Below, piece by piece: positions 43,584 to 52,110 of a DNA stretch of 64,000 nt. The DNA lies in contig CAVQRC010000009.1 in NCBI GenBank assembly GCA_963715045.1, positions 434,001 to 498,000 on the forward strand. The letters are read 5' to 3'. Position numbers and translations under genes: made by a program. The notes under the pieces are model-generated. The model was not told where the DNA came from. It did no database searches and saw only the letters and a program-made list of their open reading frames with translations. Origin of the DNA: CAVQRC01 sp963715045. Lineage in GTDB: Bacteria; Planctomycetota; Planctomycetia; Pirellulales; Lacipirellulaceae. The first letter of the stretch is position 1, and each line of letters opens with the position of its first letter.

Positions 43584-44480
43584 ATGCGGTGCGTCGTCGA
43601 TGGCGTTGTACGGAATCAGATTGATGTGCACGTTCAATCCCGCCACGTATTCTGCCAGAGCAGCCGCGTCCGCCGGGCTGTCGTTGACGCCGGCCAGCAT
43701 CAGGTATTCGATCATGATCGGCTGCGTCTGGATCCGATTGATCGACTCGAGCGCCCGCCGCAATTCCGGCAGCCGATAGCGGCGGGCCAGCGGAATGATC
43801 GACTCACGAACCGTCTGCCGGGCCGAGTGCAGACTTACCGCCAGGTTCACCCGTGGATACCGTCGTGCGAACCGCACCATCGCGTCGGGAAGTCCCACGG
43901 TCGATACGAGAATCCGGTTGGGCGAATGGTGGAAGTAATCGCCGCCCACGAGCCGGTCGATCGTCGCGTAGAGCTGCTCTTCGTTGTGAAACGGCTCCCC
44001 CATGCCCATAAACACGAGATTGCGAATCCGCCGCTGCTCCTGCTTGATCAGTTCACCGGCGATCGCCAATTGAGCGAGCATCTCGCTGGCGGAAAGATTG
44101 TGGGCGATTCCCATTTTTCCGGTCGCGCAGAAGTCGCAAGCGGCCGCGCAACCGACCTGGCACGACAAGCACAGCGCCACCCGTCCGGTGGTCGTACGCA
44201 AGATGACCGACTCGATCAGATGGCCGCCTGCCGTTCGCAGCAGGAGTTTCGTCGCCCCGTCCTGTTCCGAATCGAACCGCGATTCGAGCTGCAGCTCCGC
44301 CGCCCGCACGCGATCCGCGAACGCGTCGCGGCACGCCGGCGGTATCTCGTCCAACGCCCGCTCGATTCCCGCGAACTGCTTGCAGTAAGCGTTACGAAAC
44401 CGCCTTAAATATTTCGGTTCCAGCCGCAATTCGCGGCGGACCTGCTCGAGACCCTCGTTGTCGAAGATGCTGACGCTCAT
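43422..44480 (-). CDS. rlmN: RlmN-like 23S rRNA/tRNA adenine-C2 methyltransferase (radical SAM)
   Basis: About 352 residues from the ATG at 44480. The radical-SAM cluster motif is CAAACDFC (Cys 111, 115, 118), preceded by ALCLSCQVG with the conserved Cys 104. NLVFMGMGEPFHN, ILVSTVGLPDAM, LAVSLHSARQTVRESIIPLARRY and NLIPYNAID are RlmN/Cfr blocks. The C-terminal SLGGDIAAACGQL provides the methyl-carrying Cys. RlmN methylates A2503 of 23S rRNA and A37 of some tRNAs. The sequence is divergent from the classical enzyme (shorter N-terminus), so a planctomycete paralogue is possible. It follows the PQQ-like gene by 25 bp. Confidence 0.9.
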   Translation of the reverse strand: MSVSIFDNEGLEQVRRELRLEPKYLRRFRNAYCKQFAGIERALDEIPPACRDAFADRVRAAELQLESRFDSEQDGATKLLLRTAGGHLIESVILRTTTGRVALCLSCQVGCAAACDFCATGKMGIAHNLSASEMLAQLAIAGELIKQEQRRIRNLVFMGMGEPFHNEEQLYATIDRLVGGDYFHHSPNRILVSTVGLPDAMVRFARRYPRVNLAVSLHSARQTVRESIIPLARRYRLPELRRALESINRIQTQPIMIEYLMLAGVNDSPADAAALAEYVAGLNVHINLIPYNAIDDAPHLRGTDREGRDAFAGQLRGTGLIVTIRYSLGGDIAAACGQLVRQENRRSRAGNA

Positions 44481-44505
44481 CGCTGTTTGCCATGCGGCGT
44501 CGAGA

Positions 44506-45771
44506 TCAGCTCTCGCCGAAACACCACAGGTGCTCGGCCGTTCGAAGCAGGACCTTTCCATCGACGAGAACCGGCGTTGCGACCGTCGATTCGCCGAGAT
44601 CGTTGGTTGCCACGACCTCGTGCTCACCCGCGAGATTGATCACGAAGGTCTTGCCGTCTTCGCGGGTGACGTAGAGGTGCGACCCCGCGACAATCGGCGA
44701 CGAACTGTATGCCTGCCGGCTCTTCGGCAACTGGGTTTCCCACACCACTTCACCATCGGTCGCCCGGACGCAAAAGACCTTGCCGCGATCCCCACAGATG
44801 AACAGCTCGCCGTCCCGATAAGCGGGAGTTGGCACGTCCGCCGAGGCATTCGTGATCCGCCAGGCGAGGTGGCTGTCACCGACGTCGCCGTTGCCGTCGA
44901 TGCGAATCGCGGTCAATGACCCACCCCGGTTGTACGGCACGTAGACGGTGTCTCCACCCACGACTGGCGAGGAAATCGATCGCTGATATCCGCTGTTGCC
45001 TTCATGGATCGTGATCCGCCAGATCTCCGAGCCATCGCTGGCCTCATGCGCGGTCACGTGATCGGCACCCGCGACGATAATCATCTGGCGGTCGCCCTGT
45101 TCGACGACGCAGGGAGTCGTGTAGCTGTTGTCGTTTTCATCAGGCACATCGAACGTCCGATCGACACGCCACAGTTCCTTGCCGGTCGCCTTGTCGAGGG
45201 CCACGATATACGACGGCCCCGATTGCTGGACGGCGACGATGACTGCGTTGTGGGTCAGCACCGGAGACGTCCCCAGGTCCCACCACAACGTATCTTCGCC
45301 ATACAAGTCCTGAAGGTTGACATGCCACACAATCTCACCGTCCCAGTCGAGGCATGCCAGGTCGCCGCTCTTGAAGTAAGCGAATACATGGTTGCCATCG
45401 GTGACAGGGGACGGATTGGTACCGCTCGCCTTGCGATGTTTTCCGGCCCGTTCTTCGCCCACGGTCTGCGTCCACTGTGTCGATCCACTGCGATCCAGAC
45501 AGATGACTTCGTTCTGACCCTCGTTGGGGCAGGTGAGCACGATGTGCTTTCCAGACACGATCGGAGTCGAGGATCCCCTGCCGGGCAACGCGACTTTCCA
45601 GGCGACGTTCTTCTCCGGACCCCACACGATCGGGTAGTCGGCCGAGGCTGCCACGCCATCACCCTGCGGACCCCGCCAGTTCGGCCAGTCTTCGGCCCGA
45701 GCCGACGTCGCGGCACAGCACAGCACACCCAGCAAGGCCCATCGACCAGGCAATCCGAATCTTCTCATCAA
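44506..45771 (-). CDS. Secreted PQQ-like beta-propeller protein (BamB-like)
   Basis: 421 residues. Signal peptide RRFGLPGRWALLGVLCCAATSARAE, then DWPNWRGPQGDGVAAS. Blades include ICLDRSGSTQWTQT, LDWDGEIVWHVNL, LDKATGKELWRVD, VRATDGEVVWETQLP and DGKVLLRTAEHLWCFGES. This is the standard compact (about 400 residues) planctomycete form of the PQQ-like/BamB beta-propeller. Function unknown, probably an extracytoplasmic scaffold or ligand binder. Likely first gene of a two-gene operon with rlmN, an odd pairing that may only reflect spacing. Confidence 0.92.
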   Translation of the reverse strand: MMRRFGLPGRWALLGVLCCAATSARAEDWPNWRGPQGDGVAASADYPIVWGPEKNVAWKVALPGRGSSTPIVSGKHIVLTCPNEGQNEVICLDRSGSTQWTQTVGEERAGKHRKASGTNPSPVTDGNHVFAYFKSGDLACLDWDGEIVWHVNLQDLYGEDTLWWDLGTSPVLTHNAVIVAVQQSGPSYIVALDKATGKELWRVDRTFDVPDENDNSYTTPCVVEQGDRQMIIVAGADHVTAHEASDGSEIWRITIHEGNSGYQRSISSPVVGGDTVYVPYNRGGSLTAIRIDGNGDVGDSHLAWRITNASADVPTPAYRDGELFICGDRGKVFCVRATDGEVVWETQLPKSRQAYSSSPIVAGSHLYVTREDGKTFVINLAGEHEVVATNDLGESTVATPVLVDGKVLLRTAEHLWCFGES

Positions 45772-45884
45772 GTAAATCCCTCTCAGATCTGGCTGCTGAT
45801 TCAGTCGCTACTTTAGCGTGTCGCTGCCCGGTTCGCCAACTGGACGCACGCGGCCACGACGGATCTGTTACGCTATGCAGTCCC

Positions 45885-46775
45885 ATGTCGGTTTGCGTAA
45901 TCCTGAATCCTCACTCGGGCCGCAACGCAGCGAGTCGCCGCTTTGCGAAGTTTCGAGACGCGTACGGGCGTGAGGTAACGCTATACCCGACGACGTCGCC
46001 GAGTCACGCCCGCGAGTTGGCCCGCGACGCAGCGGAAGACGGATTTCGCGTCGTGGCGGCGGCAGGCGGAGACGGCACGGTCCATGAGGTTGCCAACGGT
46101 TTGCTCGCTTGCGAACGGGCGAATGTCACACTGGCGATCGTTCCGGTCGGCTCGGCCAATGACTACGCTCACTCGATTCGAAAGCAGTTCGGGGTCGCGA
46201 ATCTCGACGACGATCGGGGAAACCGCGTCGACGTCGGGCTCTTGCGATGTGCGTCCGGTGAAGAACGGTTCTTTGTAGAGAGCATCGGGATGGGACTCAG
46301 CGCCCGCGTGACGCTGCAGTCGCGGGCAGTCAACCGCCGCGGGCTCGTCCGTTACGCAGTTGCCGCGTACCGGGCGATCCGCGATGACCTGACCGTACCC
46401 GAGCTCCAGCTCAGGTGGGATCAAGAGCCACCGGTCCTGTCACCGACACTAATGCTCAGTTTGTTGCTCGGCAGGCGGGAAGGAAATTTTCCCCTCGCCC
46501 CCAACGCCGTTCTCGACGATGGACTCTTCGACTACCTCCTCGCCGGGCAGTTTACGTCGTGGCAGGCCATCCGCATGATTCCCCGCCTCGCGATTTGGGG
46601 GCCGCCCGCCAACCACCCGCGAATCAGCCAGGGTCGGTGCCGATCGCTGCACGTCGTCTCACCCGAGCCGCTCGTCGTGCACTCCGACGGCGAGATCGTT
46701 TGCACCCCAGAGCATGACTGTCGAGAACTGGAGATTCGCCTGCTTCCTAAACGGCTTCGTGTCAAAGTCTGCTGA
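45885..46775 (+). CDS. YegS/DgkB-like lipid kinase (diacylglycerol kinase fold)
   Basis: 296 residues. The N-terminus CVILNPHSGRNAASRRF, the nucleotide-binding GGDGTVHEVANGLL (about 65-78) and VPVGSANDYAHSI are the hallmark of the DAGK catalytic family (YegS, DgkB, sphingosine kinase). The C-terminal beta domain has GRREGNFPLAPNAVLDDGLFDYLL and HVVSPEPLVVHSDGEIVC. It phosphorylates a lipid hydroxyl with ATP. The canonical GTAND is here GSAND, an accepted variant. The stop codon is followed three bases later by the palindromic repeat element. Confidence 0.93.
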   Translation: MSVCVILNPHSGRNAASRRFAKFRDAYGREVTLYPTTSPSHARELARDAAEDGFRVVAAAGGDGTVHEVANGLLACERANVTLAIVPVGSANDYAHSIRKQFGVANLDDDRGNRVDVGLLRCASGEERFFVESIGMGLSARVTLQSRAVNRRGLVRYAVAAYRAIRDDLTVPELQLRWDQEPPVLSPTLMLSLLLGRREGNFPLAPNAVLDDGLFDYLLAGQFTSWQAIRMIPRLAIWGPPANHPRISQGRCRSLHVVSPEPLVVHSDGEIVCTPEHDCRELEIRLLPKRLRVKVC

Positions 46776-47000
46776 CCGAAGCCCGGCTTTTTCGGGTACA
46801 CAGCACGGTCTGAATCGCCATGCCAAAAGCCGGGCTTCTTTGCGCTGCCAGATCACGATCAGAGCCAACGCAGCAACGACCAGCTGCGAAATCCAACGCC
46901 GCGTCAGATGCCATCAATGCCGTGGCGGTCACCGGTTCAAAAAGCCCGGCTTCGCGCGTGACGTTCGCAGCCGGGCATCACCGGGAAGAAGCCGGGCTTT
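46776..47000. repeat. 220-bp palindromic repeat element, diverged copy between convergent genes
   Basis: It starts CCGAAGCCCGGCTTTTTC immediately after the lipid kinase stop and ends GGGAAGAAGCCGGGCTTT inside the stop codon of the convergent thioredoxin gene. Its two ends are inverted copies of AAGCCCGGCTT plus flanks. Two more AAGCCCGGCTT-like words lie inside. The left third and right third align well with the reverse complement of the tandem units at 52111-52560; the central 80 bp are more diverged. Confidence 0.85.
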
Positions 47001-48111
47001 ATTCTCGCATCAACCGGGCGAGTTGCTGTCCCAGCCGCGGGCCGCGGCAGTTTACGGCGGCAACCTTGCCGTCGCGTCCGATGAGCACGAATGCCGGGAT
47101 CCCGCGAATTCCGTACTTGCTGCCCATCTGCTCGCGATTCTGCGGGTGGTGATCGGCGACAACGGTCCAGGGCGGTTGCTCCTGGGCCACGAACTCCTGC
47201 AGCTTGTTGAGATCACGATCGACGCTGATCGCGATCACGTCGAATCCGGCCCCGTGATACTGCTGCCAGTTACGCTCGATGTTCGGGATCTCCGCGCGGC
47301 ATGGTCCGCACCACGTTGCCCAGAAATCGACCAGGACAATCTTGCCCGCGAAGCCCGACATGTCGAGCGGACTTCCGTCGAGCGTGTAGCCAGCCAGTTC
47401 CATCGGCTGACCGACCAACCCCTGGAGCGGATCGGTCTTTTCAACGCCTCCCACTTCGGCTTCGAAGTTGATTGACTTTTCGCCGTCGGGATAGGTCGCG
47501 CTGATCGCGAAGATCTGCCACGCATCGTCCTCGTATCGCAGGTGCAGTTTCGTCTTGTGCAGTTGGCCGTCAGCCCGCACGCGGACGGGGATCTCGGCCA
47601 CCGTGTCGTCGAGCTGCGGACGTCCGGCCTGAATCGCCTTCCTGCCGGCGGCCGGTGTCGGCAATTGTCCCAGTGGCGATTGAGGCTTCTCGGCCATCTC
47701 CCGCGCGCGTTTCGTCAATAGCTCTCGTGCCTGCCCGCGATCCTGTTCGCGGAGTCCTGCGAAGAATCGCAAGGCAGCGTCTTTGATCAACTCGGCGGCG
47801 TCCTTCGATTCGGCCGAAGAGCTGGTATCCGCGGTGGACTCTTCCGATACGCCTGCAGGTTGATTCGCTTCCTGCCACATACGCACAAACGCTTGATCCT
47901 CGTCGCTGAGTCGGTCGATCCGAACCCGAATCTCCTTGTCCCCGAAACCCCGCAGGACGGCCTGGTCTCCGTCAACGGCAATGAGCTCGGCGGTCGCGGA
48001 GAACTTCCCGCTGCGGTCGGTCCACTCCCGTTCTTCGGCCGCCACGACCGTGTAGAGCACGCCGGCCAACAGGACGATTGCCAACCAGCGTGTCGTGGAT
48101 CGGTTGATCAT
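46999..48111 (-). CDS. SHD1-domain plus TlpA-like thioredoxin fusion
   Basis: About 370 residues from the ATG at 48111. A signal/anchor (STTRWLAIVLLAGVLYTVVAAEE) is followed by an SHD1-type domain (EWTDRSGKFSATAELIAVDGDQAVLRG..IRVRIDRLSDEDQAFV), a Ser/Glu linker, a helical/NTF2-like middle (AALRFFAGLREQDRGQARELL) and a C-terminal TlpA/ResA thioredoxin domain with FWATWCGPCRAE (CxxC near residues 265-268) and GIPAFVLIGRDGKV. TlpA-type proteins reduce periplasmic disulfides, for example in cytochrome maturation. The SHD1-redoxin fusion is a planctomycete speciality. Its stop codon overlaps the repeat element. Confidence 0.9.
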   Translation of the reverse strand: MINRSTTRWLAIVLLAGVLYTVVAAEEREWTDRSGKFSATAELIAVDGDQAVLRGFGDKEIRVRIDRLSDEDQAFVRMWQEANQPAGVSEESTADTSSSAESKDAAELIKDAALRFFAGLREQDRGQARELLTKRAREMAEKPQSPLGQLPTPAAGRKAIQAGRPQLDDTVAEIPVRVRADGQLHKTKLHLRYEDDAWQIFAISATYPDGEKSINFEAEVGGVEKTDPLQGLVGQPMELAGYTLDGSPLDMSGFAGKIVLVDFWATWCGPCRAEIPNIERNWQQYHGAGFDVIAISVDRDLNKLQEFVAQEQPPWTVVADHHPQNREQMGSKYGIRGIPAFVLIGRDGKVAAVNCRGPRLGQQLARLMRE

Positions 48112-48353
48112 CCGACTCGAGCCTCCCGTCGAATTCAATGCATCTGCCAGCAACACCCCGCGACTCGCGGACTCGTAGTCTAATGCCGCTCCAGACCTGC
48201 TCGCAATCAGGATCCTCCGCGGCTTGCGGCGTGGCGCAAACCGCACTCGGCTCGACCTGATTGCCCGTTGCTTCGATAATCTCTCCTGGACGGCCGTCCG
48301 CGGGAATTCGCCGGGCGTCGCTCTGATCCCTGTCTTGACTCCGAGGTAGATCG

Positions 48354-48824
48354 ATGAGAAGACTTGCCCGCAACCGCTGGTCGCTGCTGGCTCTGCCGGC
48401 GGTACTGATTGCGACCGTGTGGTCTCAGGCGGCGGAAGACCCGCCCCGTCAACTTGAACTGCGTCTCTTTATGCGGGTCAAGCTCACCAGCTCACAGCGC
48501 GTTCTGGAGGGGCTCGTGACCCGCGATTTCGCTCTCGTTGATAAAGGGGCGACCGAAATGCGGGAGATGAGCCAGGCGGCCAAGTGGCCCCGCGCCAAGG
48601 ACGACCCGCAATACGAACACTACGCGGCCGAATTCCGCCGACAGTGTCAGAAGCTCTCTGAACTGGCGGCCGCCGAAAACCTCGAAGGGGCGGCGTTTAT
48701 GTACTCGCAGCTCACGGCCTCGTGCGTGACGTGTCACGAGCACGTGAGGAATTCGCTCCGCCCCGCCCGCGATCCCGACGGACCGTTTCAGTTGATCCCC
48801 ACCGTCCCTACCCAGAATGAGTAG
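48354..48824 (+). CDS. Cytochrome c'-like secreted haem protein
   Basis: 156 residues. The ATG has GAGGT six bases upstream. A signal peptide (RNRWSLLALPAVLIATVWSQAAE) leads to an all-helical domain ending in a single haem-attachment motif SCVTCHEHVR (about residues 122-130). Helix content (LFMRVKLTSSQRVLEGLVTRDFALVDKGATEMREMSQAAKW) fits the four-helix class II cytochrome c or its planctomycete relatives. Probably periplasmic electron carrier or gas-binding protein. Divergent from the TlpA-like gene, which could serve haem ligation. Confidence 0.87.
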   Translation: MRRLARNRWSLLALPAVLIATVWSQAAEDPPRQLELRLFMRVKLTSSQRVLEGLVTRDFALVDKGATEMREMSQAAKWPRAKDDPQYEHYAAEFRRQCQKLSELAAAENLEGAAFMYSQLTASCVTCHEHVRNSLRPARDPDGPFQLIPTVPTQNE

Positions 48825-48998
48825 ACGCCGTTGCAGAGCGAGCTATTTCCGCCCTGTTTCCCGACCGTGGGAGAGTCTGAAACCGGGTCTTGAAGAAAGC
48901 TCTGGTCGCGAACGCGGGCCATTCCTTTCCTCGCCGACGTCTGCGTGGTACAAGGATGGCCGTGAAGCGAAACGCGTGATCGATAGACAGGAAGACGC

Positions 48999-50702
48999 AT
49001 GACCGTCGACATCCGTGAGACTCTGGCGACCTGCACTCTCGAGCGCTACGAAACGGAGTTTGCAGATCGCCATCTCTTGCACGGCGTGATCGCCAAATGG
49101 GCCCGCGAGCGGCCAGAGCACCTCGCGATCATCGAACACGATACGGGCAAGGAACTCACGTATCGTGAGCTTGACGAGTTGTCGACCGCCCAGGCGCTCA
49201 AACTGCTCGACATGGGCTATCAGCGGGGAGACTTTCTCGCCACGCTACTGCCGCTGCTGCTCGAGCATGTTGTCCTCGAATACGCGTGCTTCAAGATCGG
49301 CGTCGTACACGTTCCGCTCGACTTGCGATTGAAAGCCCCCGAGGTCGTTCGCTCGCTGGGGCTCGTCTACGCCAAGGGGCTCGTCTTCTCGGGAGACTTT
49401 CGCGAGATCGTGAGCGTCGTGCAGAGGGATTGTGCCTTCATCGAACACTACGTCCAGATCGCCGGCGAGCACGAACTCGTCGCGGGGGCGGTGGCCTATC
49501 ACGATTTCGCCGCCGCGGCGGATCAGCTCGCGGCCGAGGACCCTTCGCCACTTCGGAAGATTTATCGTGAGATTGCCGAAGTGATCGTTCCCACCGACGG
49601 CGCCCAGGTCATTTACACGACCGGATCGACCGGCTTCCCCAAGCCGGCCCTGCTGTCGCACCGCAATGTCACCGCTCAGAACCTGTGTCTCGCCACGGGG
49701 TTCGATCTCTTCAATTCGCCAAGCATGCTCGTCAACCTGCCGCCCTCCCATGTCGGTTGCCAGGCGGAGCAATTGATGACGACGCTGTTTACCGGCCATA
49801 CGGCCGTCATCCTGCACGTGTTTGACGCCGAACGGAGCCTCGAGGCGATCCAGCAACATCAAGTCGACTGCTTTGGTCAGATCCCGGCGATGTTCAATAT
49901 GCAGTTTCGCCTGCCCAACTTTGCCGACTATGACCTGTCGTCGATCCAACGAGTCCTGTTCGGCGGCCAACAGGTCCCGGCACAATTCGTGCGGCAGCTG
50001 GCGTCGCACTATCCCATGATCGGGACCGGCCTGGGACTCAGCGAAATGGCCGGATTCGTGACGTACACCGGTATGACCGATCAGGTGAAGAAGCTCGTCG
50101 ATACGGTTGGCTGGTGGGCCCCGATCACGCCGGTATCGATTCGCCGACCGATGCACGAAAACGGGAACGCCGGCGGGGAACTCCCTGATGGCGAGATCGG
50201 CGAAATCTGTTTCAGCGGTCCGCAGGTGTTCATCGACTACGTCAACAATCCCGAGGCGTATGCCAAAACGGTGTCGCAGGAAGGCATTTGTTACACGGGC
50301 GATCTGGGCTACGTGAGCGACCGCGGACTGATTTTCTCAGGCCGCTCGAAACTCGTGATCAAACCCAAGGGCTACCAGGTCCATCCGGCACAGATCGAAA
50401 GCCACTTTTGCGAGCTTCGCGAACAGGTCGCGGCCTGCGGTGCCGTGGGCGTCCCGCACGAAGTCTTCACCGAGGGGGTCGTGCTGTTCGTCGAGCGGAA
50501 ACCGGATGCCACGTTGACCGTGGAAGAACTCGAGGCCCACGCACACGGCATCGCCGCTTACATGCGTCCTCTGCATTACGTGCTCCTCGAACCGGGGCAG
50601 TTCCCGCTCAATCGCATTTCCAAGACGGATTACGTCAAGCTTGGTGAGCTGGCCATGGAGCAGATCCATGAGCTCCGCAGTCAAGGAGCTTGGGATACCT
50701 AG
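48999..50702 (+). CDS. ANL-superfamily acyl-CoA/acyl-ACP synthetase
   Basis: 567 residues. The AMP-binding motif is VIYTTGSTGFPKPALLSHRNV (around 205-225), further motifs are GLGLSEMAG, YTGDLGYVSDRG and the C-terminal catalytic Lys in NRISKTDYVKL. The enzyme activates a carboxylic acid to an adenylate and then a thioester. Substrate-site residues do not match a subfamily I can name. It is followed by a MaoC-like dehydratase in the same frame and faces an SDR gene, suggesting a small fatty-acid or polyketide-like set. AGGA lies before the ATG. Confidence 0.92.
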   Translation: MTVDIRETLATCTLERYETEFADRHLLHGVIAKWARERPEHLAIIEHDTGKELTYRELDELSTAQALKLLDMGYQRGDFLATLLPLLLEHVVLEYACFKIGVVHVPLDLRLKAPEVVRSLGLVYAKGLVFSGDFREIVSVVQRDCAFIEHYVQIAGEHELVAGAVAYHDFAAAADQLAAEDPSPLRKIYREIAEVIVPTDGAQVIYTTGSTGFPKPALLSHRNVTAQNLCLATGFDLFNSPSMLVNLPPSHVGCQAEQLMTTLFTGHTAVILHVFDAERSLEAIQQHQVDCFGQIPAMFNMQFRLPNFADYDLSSIQRVLFGGQQVPAQFVRQLASHYPMIGTGLGLSEMAGFVTYTGMTDQVKKLVDTVGWWAPITPVSIRRPMHENGNAGGELPDGEIGEICFSGPQVFIDYVNNPEAYAKTVSQEGICYTGDLGYVSDRGLIFSGRSKLVIKPKGYQVHPAQIESHFCELREQVAACGAVGVPHEVFTEGVVLFVERKPDATLTVEELEAHAHGIAAYMRPLHYVLLEPGQFPLNRISKTDYVKLGELAMEQIHELRSQGAWDT

Positions 50703-50744
50703 AGCCGATCGGAAACGTTTCTGCCCCATCGAACAGTACGAGGG

Positions 50745-51239
50745 ATCACCACCATCGCCACGCCTGCCGAAATCATCCGCAACCACTACGGCGGAGAAAC
50801 CAGGACCTCCGACTGGCTGCTCGTCGAGCAGGCGGCGATCCGTGAATTCGGCGAGTCGACCCGCGACCTCGACTGGCTGCACGTCGATCCGGAACGCGCC
50901 CGACGCGAGAGTCCTTTCGGCGGGACCATCGCTTACGGCTTCTGGACAATCTCGATGCTCACGTACTTCGCGCGGCAGATTGCGGGCCAGGACTATCCCG
51001 AGGGCGCCCTCTACGGCCTCAACTACGGCTTCGACCGATTGCGGCTCATGGCCCCCGTCCCGGTCGGCAGTCGCATCCGCTGCCACGCCACGTTGCTCGA
51101 CATCGTCGATCGCGGCGGCGAGAAATACCTCGTCAAGAGCGAGTACCGTGTCGAGGTCGAAGGCACCGAGAAGCCGGCCCTGGTCGCCGAATGGCTGTTC
51201 ATCCTCGTATTCCCGCCGCCGGCGGAGAAACCATCGTGA
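50745..51239 (+). CDS. MaoC-like hot-dog dehydratase, start codon unclear
   Basis: About 164 residues. TRDLDWLHVDPERARRES followed by PFGGTIAYGFWTISML is the MaoC/NodN hot-dog signature with the catalytic Asp/His region, and the C-terminal ECRVEVEGTEKPALVAEWLF-type strand fits. The coding sequence clearly extends upstream of the first ATG (50955) to about 50745, but no ATG, GTG or TTG lies in frame between the upstream gene's TAG (50700-50702) and residue 70. The expected start reads ATC ACC ACC ATC GCC; an ATG there would give MTTIATPAEI. Probable 2-enoyl-CoA/ACP hydratase. Confidence 0.82.
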   Translation: MTTIATPAEIIRNHYGGETRTSDWLLVEQAAIREFGESTRDLDWLHVDPERARRESPFGGTIAYGFWTISMLTYFARQIAGQDYPEGALYGLNYGFDRLRLMAPVPVGSRIRCHATLLDIVDRGGEKYLVKSEYRVEVEGTEKPALVAEWLFILVFPPPAEKPS

Positions 51240-51246
51240 GTCGCGA

Positions 51247-52023
51247 TCAGTCCGCCCGTGCCTGCTGTTCCCGGCCCACGTTTCGCCCACCGTCGAGGGG
51301 AATGCAGCAGCCCGTGAGCATGGAGTTGTCGATCAGAAAGCTCACTGTATGGGCGACCGTCTCCGGGCAATCCGCCTGTTTGACGAGTGTCGATTCGCGA
51401 TGGGCCACTCGCTTCGCTTCGGGCAGGTCGTCGGGAAACATCACGGGTCCGGGTTCGATGCAGTTCACGCGCACTGCCGGGTTCCGCGTGGCGAACTCGA
51501 CCGCCAGGCTTCTGGTCAAGGTTGGAATCGCCCCCTTCGCAGTGAAGTACGCGGCGTGATCCACGTACGGGTGTTCGATCAGCGAATCACCGATCGTGAT
51601 AATGCTCCCGCCGCGATCCTGGGCGACCATCTGCAGCCCGGCGTATTTTGCACACAGAAACGTCCCCAACGTGTTAATCCTGAAGCTCGCCAGGACATCG
51701 TCTGCCGTGACCTCTTCGAGGGGGATCGTCTTCCAGATCGAGGACGTCGTCACCAGGACGTCGAGCGATCCGAAACGCGTGACGACCGCCGCGATCATCT
51801 CCCGTACGTCGTCCTCGTCGCTGACATCCGCCGAGAATTTCTCGGCCTCGACACCGAGCGCGGCGAGTTCCGCCACATTCTCCGCAGCCGGTTGAGCAGA
51901 CGTGTGGTAGTGAATCGCGATGTTGTAGCCGCGGGCGGCCAGGTGTTGGGCGATCACGTACCCCACCCGCTTCCGCCCGCTGCCGGTAATCAGGACCGTC
52001 TGTGAGGTATTTCCACTTGCCAT
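51247..52023 (-). CDS. Short-chain dehydrogenase/reductase (pteridine-reductase/FabG-like)
   Basis: About 258 residues from the ATG at 52023 (MASGNTSQT). The cofactor motif is TGSGRKRVGYVIAQHL, a variant of TGxxxRIG as in pteridine reductases; the active-site Tyr/Lys are in YFTAKGA. Conserved NTLGTFLCAKYA and NCIEPGPV precede the C-terminal GCCIPLDGG. It catalyses an NAD(P)H-linked oxidoreduction; substrate could be a ketoacyl thioester (given its acyl-synthetase and MaoC neighbours) or a pterin. Convergent with the MaoC-like gene (7 bp). The open frame upstream runs into the repeat element and is not coding. Confidence 0.9.
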   Translation of the reverse strand: MASGNTSQTVLITGSGRKRVGYVIAQHLAARGYNIAIHYHTSAQPAAENVAELAALGVEAEKFSADVSDEDDVREMIAAVVTRFGSLDVLVTTSSIWKTIPLEEVTADDVLASFRINTLGTFLCAKYAGLQMVAQDRGGSIITIGDSLIEHPYVDHAAYFTAKGAIPTLTRSLAVEFATRNPAVRVNCIEPGPVMFPDDLPEAKRVAHRESTLVKQADCPETVAHTVSFLIDNSMLTGCCIPLDGGRNVGREQQARAD

Positions 52024-52110
52024 GGCGGCTCTCTTTCGCGTCACGTCGATAGGTCGTCCAGGGACTGAAGAACATGAGTGGGTTTCGACAACCCCCTGAG
52101 TCCGACACTC

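Noticed and set aside
50641..52005. 454-codon plus frame across the MaoC and SDR genes
   Set aside because: Ser/Arg-rich, overlaps two recognisable genes in other frames.
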